Assembly: GCF_009728465.1 (NCBI RefSeq)
Contig: NZ_WOCD01000003.1
Location: 434,001-498,000, forward strand
Reading direction: 5' to 3'
DNA length: 64,000 nucleotides
Source: Psychrosphaera haliotis
GTDB lineage: Bacteria; Pseudomonadota; Gammaproteobacteria; Enterobacterales; Alteromonadaceae
Part shown: piece after piece, positions 1 to 10,533 of the stretch
How the letters are laid out: each line of letters opens with the position of its first letter
Position numbering within the stretch: the first letter of the stretch is position 1
The notes under the pieces: generated by a model
Seen by the model: only the letters and a program-made list of their open reading frames with translations
Told to the model about the DNA's origin: nothing
Database searches by the model: none
Position numbers and translations under genes: made by a program

Positions 1-1454
<1,454 letters not shown>

Positions 1455-1582
1455 TTAACATTAAGCATATACAAACCTGTTTTAACTTAGGAAATTTAGT
1501 GATTTTTTTCTATTTTTATGTCATTTTATCGCGTTATTTTATGACTAAACATTCATCTTATTTGGGATTATATTTGTAACTT

Positions 1583-3445
1583 ATGCGGGTTTTAATTGTA
1601 TTTTTAGTTTTGTTGTTATCTTTGCCAAGTTTTCCACTTTTTGCCGAAGCAACAAACGAAGTCGAGTTTAATGAAGAGTTAATAGCTCTGAAGGTAGACT
1701 ATGCTTTGTCGCCTAATAAAAAGTTAGAGGCTTTGGAAACGCTTATTTTGCTAGCTGAATCTAACGATTGGCGTCATTCGGAAATTCGCTCACAGGTATA
1801 CAAAGCTGAAATCCTAATTTCTCTAGAACAAATTCAATCCGCTCAAAAGATAGTTGACCTTTATTTGCCTAGAACTAAAGCCGCTCATTTATTAGAGTCG
1901 AGAGCTCGCCTACAACTTGTACAAATTACGATCAATACAACACAAAACAAACCAACAATTGATTTAATTAACAATATTGAAGAAAATATTTTGTTAATTG
2001 AAAATGAAAAAGTCGTTGCTGACTTAAATAGCGGATTAGGAATTGCGTTTTATACTATTCGCAATAATGAAAGTGCCTTAAAACATCTTGAAAATGCTAG
2101 AAAAATTTACAAAAAAATGGGCGATGAGATTGGCCTTTCAGAAACATTAAACTCGTTGGCTAATATATTTAGTGACGAAAGTGAACCAGACATTGCTATT
2201 CAATACCTTTCTGAAGCATTAAAAGTAATGCGCAAGTTTGGCGATAAACACGGTGAGTCTATACTTCTATATAATCTAGCTCAAAATTACATTGCCAAAC
2301 AAGACTTTGAAGAAGCACAAAAAAGCCTAGCGAGCACATTAAAATTAAATCAAGAACTTGATGATATAGCCGGGATTGCGTGGACAAATCATTCGTTAGG
2401 GCTAGTTTTCGAAGAGCAAAATAATTACGAAAAAGCGCTGTTGTATTATCAGCAAGCCCTAGTGTTTTTCAAAGATAACAATGATAAAACCAACATCATT
2501 AATGTGTCATTAGGTAAAATAAATTGCCTCATAGAATTAGAGCAGAGTAATGAAGCAAACCAGGAGTTGTTAGTTCTGAAGCCCATTATTGACGAATACA
2601 AAGATGAATATTGGCAAGCCCCCTATCAACGCCTGAATGCAAAACTTTACGCATTAAATAACGATTATAAAGCGGCTTATGAAACCCAAGTTGAAGTAAC
2701 AAATAGATTTAATGATCGATACAAAAGTGACGCTAACAATGATATACAAGAGCTTTTAATTAAATTTGATTTAAACAAAAAGGCAAATGATAACCGAATT
2801 CTTCAGCAAGAAAATGAGCTGCAAGAGCTTCGTCTAAAACAAAAACAAAAAGAAAGTACAATTTGGCGAATGGCAATGGCATTTGCTGTGTTAATAATGG
2901 TCCTCATTGGCTATTTATTACAACGTATTCTTGTAAACAGAAATCACTTCCAAGAGATGGCGTTAAAGGACCACTTAACCGGAGCACCAAACCGTAGAGC
3001 TATTTTAGAGTTTGCTGAACGTCAATATCAATTATCAAAACGTAACCGTACTCCTTTAACCGTTGCTATTATCGATTTAGACTTTTTCAAATCTATAAAT
3101 GATAACTATGGGCACGATGTTGGCGATGAAGTATTAAAAGCATTTTCAACCGCTATAAGCAGTTCAATTAGAAGTCAGGATCAATTTGGTCGTTATGGTG
3201 GAGAAGAATGGTTATTGGTTTTGACTAATACTCCAGTAGAAGATGTGAGCATAATTTTTGAACGAATTACTAAAAACCTAAGCTCTATTGAGGTTGATAG
3301 CTTGCCTGCAGGCTTAAAAATCACCTTTAGCTTAGGCGCTGCCCAAGTCGACAAAAAAGACACAACGGTGAACAAAACAATTAACCGCGCTGATACAAAT
3401 TTATACCAAGCAAAAGAGTCTGGCCGAAACAAAGCCATATTCTAA
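1583..3445 (+). CDS. TPR-repeat sensor with C-terminal GGDEF domain (putative diguanylate cyclase)
   Basis: Probable inner-membrane sensor making c-di-GMP. The 620-residue product has a signal peptide (residues 1-22), a periplasmic stretch of tetratricopeptide repeats (about 100-330, for example LSEALKVMRKFGDKHGES and YEKALLYYQQAL), a charged coiled coil (about 395-430), one membrane segment (about 432-450) and a cytoplasmic GGDEF domain (about 460-620). The domain opens with DHLTGAPNRRA and contains DLDFFKSIND. The signature reads GGEEW rather than GG(D/E)EF. The first four positions fit an active site, but the final Phe-to-Trp change is unusual. No RxxD inhibitory site is obvious five residues upstream. 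The ligand of the TPR part is unknown. A perfect hairpin follows the stop codon. Confidence 0.9.
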   Translation: MRVLIVFLVLLLSLPSFPLFAEATNEVEFNEELIALKVDYALSPNKKLEALETLILLAESNDWRHSEIRSQVYKAEILISLEQIQSAQKIVDLYLPRTKAAHLLESRARLQLVQITINTTQNKPTIDLINNIEENILLIENEKVVADLNSGLGIAFYTIRNNESALKHLENARKIYKKMGDEIGLSETLNSLANIFSDESEPDIAIQYLSEALKVMRKFGDKHGESILLYNLAQNYIAKQDFEEAQKSLASTLKLNQELDDIAGIAWTNHSLGLVFEEQNNYEKALLYYQQALVFFKDNNDKTNIINVSLGKINCLIELEQSNEANQELLVLKPIIDEYKDEYWQAPYQRLNAKLYALNNDYKAAYETQVEVTNRFNDRYKSDANNDIQELLIKFDLNKKANDNRILQQENELQELRLKQKQKESTIWRMAMAFAVLIMVLIGYLLQRILVNRNHFQEMALKDHLTGAPNRRAILEFAERQYQLSKRNRTPLTVAIIDLDFFKSINDNYGHDVGDEVLKAFSTAISSSIRSQDQFGRYGGEEWLLVLTNTPVEDVSIIFERITKNLSSIEVDSLPAGLKITFSLGAAQVDKKDTTVNKTINRADTNLYQAKESGRNKAIF

Positions 3446-3446
3446 A

Positions 3447-3483
3447 ACACGTTACTTCAAACTTTCCCTTTTAAGTAACGTGT
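3447..3483. repeat. 11-bp inverted repeat just after the GGDEF gene
   Basis: ACACGTTACTT at 3447-3457 is matched perfectly by AAGTAACGTGT at 3473-3483 across a 15-base loop. No T-tract follows on either strand, so it is not a standard intrinsic terminator. It could protect an RNA 3' end or bind a regulator between the GGDEF gene and the WYL gene. Confidence 0.5.
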
Positions 3484-3585
3484 ATCCATTGATTGCACAT
3501 TACCTTGAAGCCCGCTGTTATACATATACATGTTAAAACAAAGCCTTTAAACTACCCAGATTGGAAACATTTTAAAGGATTAAAC

Positions 3586-4455
3586 ATGACCCAGGCAGAT
3601 TGGCCATATCGCTACGACTTATTACTTCGATTAAGATTAATTGAAATAGTCGCTTTGTGGGAAGGACGTTTAACAACCAAACACCTGTGTGATTATTTTG
3701 GCATTCGCCGTCAGCAAGCTTCTAAAGATATAAAAAAATACCTAGAAGAAATCGCTCCTGAAAACTTAATGTATGACTCATCACAAAAAGGTTATTTACC
3801 AACAACATACTTTAAGCCCGTTTTAACTCAAGGAACAGCTGAAGAGTACTTACACCTGCTAGAAAGAAACAATGATTTAAACTTACATTTTGAACGACTA
3901 GATCTCGGTTTTGGTCATTGCCACCAAATCCCTCTGCCAAATAGAGCAATTGGCGCTGAGATATTAAGACCAATTATCAAAGCATGTCATAACAACCTTC
4001 GTTTGGAAGTCGACTACCGTTCGATTAATGATCCAAAACCAGACGGCCGTGTTATAGCTCCTCACTCGTTGGTTTTTGCCGCCAATCGTTGGCATGTAAG
4101 AGCCTACTGCGAAAAGAATCAGGCTTATAGAGACTTTGTATTGACTCGTTTTTTTAATACTCCAGAGCTCGAAGAGTCAAAAAGTACTTTTACTGAGCAA
4201 CAAGATACCAGTTGGAATGAAATGATTACTGTCATCATAGTGGCAGACCCTCGTTTAACCGACGAACAAAAAGAAGTTATTGAATGTGATTACGGTATGA
4301 ATAATGGGACTCTTGAAATTACGATAAGAGCAAGCCTAATAGCTTACCTTTTACGCTCACTAAATATTGAAATTCACACGATTAATGCGGACCCTAAAGC
4401 CCAACAAATTGTAATTCAAAACCTTGACGCTATTAAGGCCTGGGTATTTGACTAA
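3586..4455 (+). CDS. WYL-domain transcriptional regulator
   Basis: Predicted DNA-binding regulator of 289 residues. The N-terminal part has a winged-helix-like region (YDLLLRLRLIEIVALWEGR ... FGIRRQQASKDIKKYL). The middle and C-terminal parts match a WYL ligand-sensing domain (VDYRSINDPKPDGRVIAPHS, NRWHVRAYC, DFVLTRF). The frame is open upstream to 3493, but the ATG at 3586 has a good Shine-Dalgarno (AAAGGA about seven bases upstream), so I chose it. Such proteins often sense nucleotides or DNA damage, but nothing here fixes the target. A terminator hairpin overlaps the stop codon, so it is probably transcribed alone. Confidence 0.85.
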   Translation: MTQADWPYRYDLLLRLRLIEIVALWEGRLTTKHLCDYFGIRRQQASKDIKKYLEEIAPENLMYDSSQKGYLPTTYFKPVLTQGTAEEYLHLLERNNDLNLHFERLDLGFGHCHQIPLPNRAIGAEILRPIIKACHNNLRLEVDYRSINDPKPDGRVIAPHSLVFAANRWHVRAYCEKNQAYRDFVLTRFFNTPELEESKSTFTEQQDTSWNEMITVIIVADPRLTDEQKEVIECDYGMNNGTLEITIRASLIAYLLRSLNIEIHTINADPKAQQIVIQNLDAIKAWVFD

Positions 4456-4475
4456 TACCCTTAGTGTTTTTTGCT
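4442..4475 (+). terminator. Intrinsic terminator overlapping the end of the WYL gene
   Basis: GGGTAT at 4442-4447 pairs with ATACCC at 4455-4460 over a 7-base loop that includes the stop codon, followed after a few bases by a run of six T. The stem is short. A second hairpin (ATGTTGG 4485-4491 / CCAACAT 4503-4509) follows. Confidence 0.5.
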
Positions 4476-4656
4476 TTTAAACTAATGTTGGCTTCTGCTA
4501 TACCAACATGATTTTGAACTTGATGATTTTTAAGTTATTTTGAGCTTCAAACGTTTGTATTCAACTATCTTTTTTATTTGTTTATTGGCCCCTTTGTAGT
4601 GAAACAGAAAACTAAATAACATATATTGGATTTGAATGTAATTATTGGGAAAAAGC

Positions 4657-6189
4657 ATGATATCTAACACTATAAATCGCTCAGGCATCCTCATTTTAAC
4701 TTTATTGTTTACCATGAGTATTGGCTTAGGCGCTGCCCCCAAAACCAACAACATTTCGCCAAAAGTGGATGAAAGCACAACACAAGAATTTACGACCAAA
4801 ATAAAAGGTAAAAAAATAAAATACACGGCCACCATTGGCAACCAACCGGTTTGGGATAAAGAGGGTCAACCTACTGCAACTTTATTTTATACTTATTATC
4901 AACGCTCTGACGTAAAGAGCAACGAAACACGCCCATTGGTAATTTCATTTAATGGTGGACCTGGTTCGGCATCCGTATGGATGCATATGGCTTACACTGG
5001 GCCTAAAATACTAAATGTTGATGATGAAGGTTACCCTTTACAACCTTACGGAACCAAAACAAACCCATATTCAATTTTAGACGTTGCCGACATCGTTTTT
5101 GTAAATCCAGTTAATACCGGTTACTCAAGAGTATTGCCAGACAAAGACGGCAAAATGCCAAGCAGAGACAAGCAGAAATCACAATTTTTTGGCGTAAACG
5201 CAGATATAAAATACCTAGCTGATTGGATTTCAACATTTGTCACTCGCAATAATCGCTGGCGTTCTCCTAAGTATCTTATCGGTGAAAGCTACGGCACAAC
5301 TCGCGTTGCAGGCCTTTCACATGAGTTACAAAATAATCAATGGATGTATTTAAATGGCGTTATTCTGGTATCGCCTACCGACATGGGTATTAAACGTGAT
5401 GGGCCAGTTAAGTCCGCTAATCGACTTCCATACTTTGCAGCCGCAGCTTGGTATCACAATAAACTTAACGCTGAATTACAAAACAAAGATTTAATAAATG
5501 TTCTGAATGAAGCTGAGAAATTTACTATTAATGAATATATTCCAGCTTTGGCTCAAGGTGGTTTTATTGCTCAGCAGCATAAGGAAAGCATTGCTAGGAA
5601 GGTTTCGTATTATTCAGGCCTTCCAGTAAAAACGGTATTGCAAAACAATTTGGATATCAGCACGTCTTTCTTTTGGAAAGACCTTTTGCGAGATGAAAGC
5701 AAGACGCTTGGCCGATTAGACTCTCGTTATTTAGGTATCGACGAGCAAGATGCTGGTAGTCGTCCTGACTATTACGCTGAGTTAACTTCTTGGTTACACA
5801 GTTTCACTCCAGCCATTAACTATTATTTACGTGAAGAATTGGGTTATAAGACTGACCTTAAATACAACATGTTTGGTAGCGTTCATCCGTGGGATAGAAG
5901 CAATAATAATACGGGCAAAAGCTTACGATTAGCTATGGCGCAAAACCCTTATTTAAATGTGATGGTTCAAGCGGGATATTATGACGGCGCAACTAATTAT
6001 TTTGATGCTAAGTACTCTATGTGGCAAATAGATCAAAGTGGCAAAATGAAAGACAGGCTGTCCTTTAAAGGCTATCGAAGCGGCCACATGATGTACCTAA
6101 GAAAAGAAGATTTAAAACAATCTAACCAAGATATTAGGGACTTTATAAAAGCCAGTTTACCTAACGCAGCGACTCCCGCTAAATACTAA
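4657..6189 (+). CDS. S10 family serine carboxypeptidase-like protein, exported
   Basis: Predicted secreted or periplasmic serine peptidase of the carboxypeptidase Y (S10) family, 510 residues. A signal peptide covers about residues 1-25. The oxyanion region NGGPGSASVWMHM, the nucleophile motif GESYG, an Asp in VQAGYYDGATNYFDAKY and a C-terminal His in SGHMMYL supply the expected catalytic triad. The reading frame extends to a TTG at 4645, but the ATG at 4657 better fits a signal-peptide start. The following BNR-repeat gene begins 25 bases after the stop, so the two are probably cotranscribed. The substrate is not evident; bacterial members are often called septum formation or peptidase S10 proteins without biochemical proof. 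Confidence 0.88.
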   Translation: MISNTINRSGILILTLLFTMSIGLGAAPKTNNISPKVDESTTQEFTTKIKGKKIKYTATIGNQPVWDKEGQPTATLFYTYYQRSDVKSNETRPLVISFNGGPGSASVWMHMAYTGPKILNVDDEGYPLQPYGTKTNPYSILDVADIVFVNPVNTGYSRVLPDKDGKMPSRDKQKSQFFGVNADIKYLADWISTFVTRNNRWRSPKYLIGESYGTTRVAGLSHELQNNQWMYLNGVILVSPTDMGIKRDGPVKSANRLPYFAAAAWYHNKLNAELQNKDLINVLNEAEKFTINEYIPALAQGGFIAQQHKESIARKVSYYSGLPVKTVLQNNLDISTSFFWKDLLRDESKTLGRLDSRYLGIDEQDAGSRPDYYAELTSWLHSFTPAINYYLREELGYKTDLKYNMFGSVHPWDRSNNNTGKSLRLAMAQNPYLNVMVQAGYYDGATNYFDAKYSMWQIDQSGKMKDRLSFKGYRSGHMMYLRKEDLKQSNQDIRDFIKASLPNAATPAKY

Positions 6190-6214
6190 CATTGACGTAC
6201 GGAATCATTACAAA

Positions 6215-7270
6215 ATGAAAAAAAAATGCAGTATCGCTATTTTTTCGACAGGGTTAGCACTTGCTAACTCTGTTGTTTTCGCATCAGAATCTGATTCATT
6301 AAACTCAAATATTACCGGGCTTTCGATACCAACGATTGAAGTTTCAAAAATATCTTCTGGTAATCGCTTTCAAGCTGTTGATATTGCTGATGGTAAAATA
6401 ATATATGTTAGTGGCACTAACTCTTCTGTCTACAAATCAGAGAACGCTGGTGAATCATGGCAACAAGTTAACTCGCCAGGCAAACACGACAAGCTACAAT
6501 ATCGAGACATATTAATTGATCAGGATAAAATAGTTCTTATGTCGGCAGGTGTTAAAGATCAGTCCCGGATTTATACATCCTTAAACCAAGGGAAGGACTG
6601 GAAACTTAATCTAATCGGCAAACAAGAGTCTGACTTTTATGATTGCATCACAAATGCCAAAGGAGAAACTTGGCTTTATGGTGACTCAAAGGATGGTATG
6701 CTCACTGTTTTTTCTGCCGAACAAAACGCCAGTGGTTGGAAAAAAGAAACACTGCCCTTTAGAGCAAACTTAAATGAGGGTGGATTTGCATCAAGTGGTA
6801 CCTGCATCAATTCAAATAGTGATGGCGATATCATTGTAGGTACGGGTAATACCGAAAGCCCTCGCTTGTTGTTAAAGAAACACAATCACGACTGGCAAAG
6901 TATCACCACACCATTTAAAGGTGGTGAAGCAGCTGGAGTTTTTTCGGTGCAGTTAAAAGACAGTAATGTTTATGCATTTGGCGGAAGTTTAAAAGAAAAA
7001 GAAGGTCATGCTGTTGGTTATAAATACAATTTAACATCAAGTAATTGGCAACCATTACCAGAGCTCCCGTTATTAGGTGCCATTTATGGCTCAGCGCTGA
7101 TTAATGATTCTATTTTAATATCAAACCCTCAAGGTGTGGCTTTGTTGAAAAAAGGTGAAGCAAAATGGCAGGTTATATCAAACCTCAACATTTGGGCATT
7201 AGAATGCCACTCCTCGTTTTGCGTTGGTGTTGGGGCAGACGATACGGTTATAAAAATCACTAACATTTAG
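6215..7270 (+). CDS. Secreted BNR/YCF48-type beta-propeller protein
   Basis: A 351-residue exported protein with a signal peptide (about residues 1-23, ending near VVFASES). It carries recurring Asp-box-like units such as VYKSENAGESWQQV and IYTSLNQGKDWKLN, which mark BNR/sialidase-like or YCF48-like beta-propellers. No sialidase catalytic residues can be recognised, so an enzymatic role should not be assumed. It follows the S10 peptidase gene by 25 bases and ends just before an 8-bp tandem repeat and a terminator, suggesting a two-gene unit. Function unknown; binding to a surface or to the peptidase is a guess from position. Confidence 0.75.
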   Translation: MKKKCSIAIFSTGLALANSVVFASESDSLNSNITGLSIPTIEVSKISSGNRFQAVDIADGKIIYVSGTNSSVYKSENAGESWQQVNSPGKHDKLQYRDILIDQDKIVLMSAGVKDQSRIYTSLNQGKDWKLNLIGKQESDFYDCITNAKGETWLYGDSKDGMLTVFSAEQNASGWKKETLPFRANLNEGGFASSGTCINSNSDGDIIVGTGNTESPRLLLKKHNHDWQSITTPFKGGEAAGVFSVQLKDSNVYAFGGSLKEKEGHAVGYKYNLTSSNWQPLPELPLLGAIYGSALINDSILISNPQGVALLKKGEAKWQVISNLNIWALECHSSFCVGVGADDTVIKITNI

Positions 7271-7272
7271 TG

Positions 7273-7327
7273 CTTAGTCGCTTAGTCGCTTAGTCGCTTA
7301 GTCGCTTAGTCGCTTAGTCGCTTAGTC
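7273..7327. repeat. Tandem repeat of an 8-bp unit (CTTAGTCG)
   Basis: Six perfect head-to-tail copies of CTTAGTCG (7273-7320) are followed by a seventh truncated copy (CTTAGTC, 7321-7327). The array sits directly after the stop codon of the BNR gene. Because 8 is not a multiple of 3, copy changes would matter only if the array were translated. Confidence 0.95.
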
Positions 7328-7380
7328 ATTATCACCTTGCAGAAAGCCAGCTTCTTAAACTATTAAGTATTAAATTTAAA

Positions 7381-7415
7381 AAAGCCAGAGTAACTTTAGC
7401 TACTCTGGCTTTTCA
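7381..7415. terminator. Bidirectional intrinsic terminator
   Basis: AAAGCCAGAGTA at 7381-7392 pairs perfectly with TACTCTGGCTTT at 7401-7412 over an 8-base loop, with A-rich and T-rich flanks. It lies between the BNR gene (plus) and the RND pump (minus) and can end both transcripts. Confidence 0.85.
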
Positions 7416-7490
7416 TTTTAAGTGCCTAACCTATTACTTTGGTTAGTATTTTTGTTAGTACTTAGTATATTGCTTGCACTAAAGGTTATG

Positions 7491-10400
7491 TTACTGCTTA
7501 CGATAACTTACGCCAAAGAACATGCTATACATGACTGGCACTGCCACCAGCGTTAGAATAGTCGCGAACGCCAAACCACCCATGATGGTGACTGACATGT
7601 CAGCAAAAAACGGGTCGGACAGTAATGGTGCCATTCCTAGTATCGTAGTAATCGCAGCTAGTGCCACAGGCCTTAAACGACTGGTACTCGCCGTAATAAT
7701 TGCAATGCGCTTTGCTTTTCCCTCTTCAATTTGAAGGTCGATTTCTTCAATTAAAACAATGGCATTCTTAATTAGCATTCCAAATAAGCTTAAGAAACCA
7801 AGCAACGACATAAACCCAAATGGCATATCCGTTGACAATAACCCGGTTACAACACCCACAACAGCCATCGGAACCGTCAACCAGATAATCAAAGGTTGCC
7901 TAACCTTACCAAATAACAATACTGAGATTAAAAACATTACCAAGAAACCAAGAGGCAATCCGCCGCCTAGAGCCTTTTGAGCGTCAGCTGAGGATTCATA
8001 TTCCCCACCCCACTCAAGTTTATAACCATCAGGCAACTCCATACCTTCAATTTTTGGCTGCAACCTTGAGAACGCCTTACCTGCCGTTTCATTAAATCCA
8101 GGTTCACCATATACCGTGATTGTTCTTACTCTATTTCGACGGTGAATTTGCGTTTCTTCATTTACAAGCTCAACACCTTTAGAAATTTGTTGGAAAGGAA
8201 TATATTTGCGTTCCGCACTGCTCCAAACTTGGTTGTTTTCTAAAGCTTCGATTTCTGAAGCAGCCGATGTAGCCATCTTAGCTTTAATTGAATAGGTATA
8301 GTCACCATCAACAAGGTTACCAAGTACTAAACCATTGCTCGCATATTGAATAGACTGACTAAAGTCCGTTCTTGAGACCCCAGCAATACCTGCGCTAAAT
8401 GCATCGTAATGGGTATTTAGTGCTAGACCTTTGCCACGCCAGTTATGTCGAACGTCTCTTATGCTGTCATCTTCAAGCATTATAGTTTCAGCTTGAGCGG
8501 CAAGCTGACGAAGCACCTCTGTATCCGGACCTGAGAATCTAGCAGCCAACTTCGCACCACCGCCAGGGCCAAATTGCATACGTTCTGTGTAATAGTCTGC
8601 ACTTAAATCTAGTTGAGGTAGTTGGGCATTAAGTTTTTCAATAACCGCAGGGATTTCATCTCGAGAGTTTGTCTTAACTAAGAAAAAACCATAACTTTCA
8701 TTGGGCTGCTGTGGTGCATACGTCAGTGTAAACCTATCGGCACCTTGACCAACATAACTCGTTACAGCGGCAACCTCTTCTTGAGCAAGAATGACTTTTT
8801 CTGCTCTAATGACTTCATCCGTTGTAGAGCGTATATCTTGTCCTTGCGCTCCCCAGTAATGAACTAAAAATAGCGGAGCGTTTGATGGCGGGAAAAAGCC
8901 TTGTTTTACTAACCCAAAGCTGCCGTAAGCAACAATGGTAATACCAAACAATACAGCCATTGTTATCCATCTAAACTTCAACGAAAACTGTAATAAGGCT
9001 AAATAACCTCGATAAAACGCATTGTGCTCTTCACCTTCTTCTGGTTGATCGCCAACTTGATAAAAATACTTTCCAAACAGTGGGACAACTGTGGTTGCTA
9101 GTATCCAGCTCAGCATTAGTGAAATAAGCACAACTGCGAACAATGAAAACAGGAATTCGCCCGTTGCATCATCTGATAAACCAATGCCAGAGAAGGCTGC
9201 AATACCTATCACAGTTGCACCTAACAGAGGCCATTGTGTTCTTTTTACGATAAAACTAGCCGCTTCACGAGCCGACTTACCCTGACGCATTCGCAACATC
9301 ATGCCTTCGGCAACAACAATAGCATTGTCCACTAACATCCCCATTGCAATTACCATAGCCCCTAAGGAAATACGCTGAAGTTGCAGCCCCATTAACCACA
9401 TTATCAATACGGTTCCCATAACGGTAATCAACAAAACAGAACCCACTACTAAACCGCTTCTCCAGCCCATAAAAATGCACAGAGTTAATGTTACAACAGC
9501 AACAGAAAGAATGAGGTTGTCGATGAATCCTTGAACAGACTGATCAACCAAGGCTGCTTGATCATAAATTGGCGCTAACGTTATACCGGCTGGTAATTTG
9601 GTCAGTAACTCATTTACCTTTGCGTTTACATTATTACCAACGTTAACAATATTAACGTCATTAAGAGCTGAAACCGCAAGCGTAATTGCCTCCTCGCCTT
9701 GATAACGAACTAACACTTGTTGAATATCAACCGGCTCAAATTTTAGCTCCGCAATGTCTCTAATTTTTATAGAACGCGTAGTGCCAGGAACAACTAACGT
9801 TAAATTATAGATCTCTTCAATTCGGTCAGCCGCATTTTCAATGACTAGACGAACTTTTCGACCATCGACCTGCACTCTTCCGCCATTAAATGGCTTTAAG
9901 TTTTCTGCTAACAAATTTGTTAAATCAGGAAATGAAATACCCAAGCCGGAAATTTGATAGGGATTAATATACGCAACAAGCTGCTCTTGTTGTACTCCGG
10001 TAACTTGAACCTTTGCTACGCCTTCCGTAACCAACAGTTCTCTACGTATTATGCGAGCAAACTCTCTGAGTTCTTGAGGTGTAAAATCAGGTGCCGTTAA
10101 AGCGTAATACATACCGTATACGTCACCAAAGTCATCATATACAGCGGGTTGTTGAGCACCAGCAGGAAGGTTTTTGCCCGCATCCCTAAGTCTTTTCCTC
10201 AGTTCATCCCACACCTGTGGTAACTTGTCTGAGTCAATTTGAGGGCGTACTTCAACGGTTATTTCTGAAACACCTGGTTTAGAAATAGAGTTTAATCTAT
10301 AAAGTTGAGACATCTGCTGAATAGCAATTTCTAATGGCTCTGTAATTTCACGCTCAACTTTTTGCGCACCAGCACCTGAGTATTGAGTTACTACCTGCAC

Positions 10401-10532
10401 TTGCTTTATGGTAAACGCTGGGTCTTCTAGTCGGCCGATGTTTTCCAAACCAAACAAACCACCAATCAGCATTACAATAACAAATAGCCATACATTAACA
10501 GGATTGTTAATGGAATAACGTGCAATATCCAT
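7491..10532 (-). CDS. RND-family efflux transporter permease (HAE1/AcrB type)
   Basis: Inner-membrane proton-driven drug exporter subunit, 1013 residues, close to the usual 1020-1050. The family pattern is clear: an N-terminal membrane helix (NPVNVWLFVIVMLIGG), two large periplasmic loops and two blocks of membrane helices. TM4 carries GMLVDNAIVVAEGM, so the usual Asp pair of AcrB is Asp-Asn here, as in many divergent RND pumps. The TM10 region has MLIKNAIVLIEE with the expected lysine. It lies one base downstream of its periplasmic adaptor gene in one operon, and no outer-membrane channel gene is present. The metallo-hydrolase gene upstream and the divergent TetR gene suggest a TetR-controlled detoxification unit. 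Substrates cannot be inferred. Confidence 0.93.
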   Translation of the reverse strand: MDIARYSINNPVNVWLFVIVMLIGGLFGLENIGRLEDPAFTIKQVQVVTQYSGAGAQKVEREITEPLEIAIQQMSQLYRLNSISKPGVSEITVEVRPQIDSDKLPQVWDELRKRLRDAGKNLPAGAQQPAVYDDFGDVYGMYYALTAPDFTPQELREFARIIRRELLVTEGVAKVQVTGVQQEQLVAYINPYQISGLGISFPDLTNLLAENLKPFNGGRVQVDGRKVRLVIENAADRIEEIYNLTLVVPGTTRSIKIRDIAELKFEPVDIQQVLVRYQGEEAITLAVSALNDVNIVNVGNNVNAKVNELLTKLPAGITLAPIYDQAALVDQSVQGFIDNLILSVAVVTLTLCIFMGWRSGLVVGSVLLITVMGTVLIMWLMGLQLQRISLGAMVIAMGMLVDNAIVVAEGMMLRMRQGKSAREAASFIVKRTQWPLLGATVIGIAAFSGIGLSDDATGEFLFSLFAVVLISLMLSWILATTVVPLFGKYFYQVGDQPEEGEEHNAFYRGYLALLQFSLKFRWITMAVLFGITIVAYGSFGLVKQGFFPPSNAPLFLVHYWGAQGQDIRSTTDEVIRAEKVILAQEEVAAVTSYVGQGADRFTLTYAPQQPNESYGFFLVKTNSRDEIPAVIEKLNAQLPQLDLSADYYTERMQFGPGGGAKLAARFSGPDTEVLRQLAAQAETIMLEDDSIRDVRHNWRGKGLALNTHYDAFSAGIAGVSRTDFSQSIQYASNGLVLGNLVDGDYTYSIKAKMATSAASEIEALENNQVWSSAERKYIPFQQISKGVELVNEETQIHRRNRVRTITVYGEPGFNETAGKAFSRLQPKIEGMELPDGYKLEWGGEYESSADAQKALGGGLPLGFLVMFLISVLLFGKVRQPLIIWLTVPMAVVGVVTGLLSTDMPFGFMSLLGFLSLFGMLIKNAIVLIEEIDLQIEEGKAKRIAIITASTSRLRPVALAAITTILGMAPLLSDPFFADMSVTIMGGLAFATILTLVAVPVMYSMFFGVSYRKQ

Positions 10533-10533
10533 T

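Noticed and set aside
7273..7327. CRISPR-like array
   Set aside because: Repeat unit is 8 bp with no spacers; it is a simple tandem repeat.
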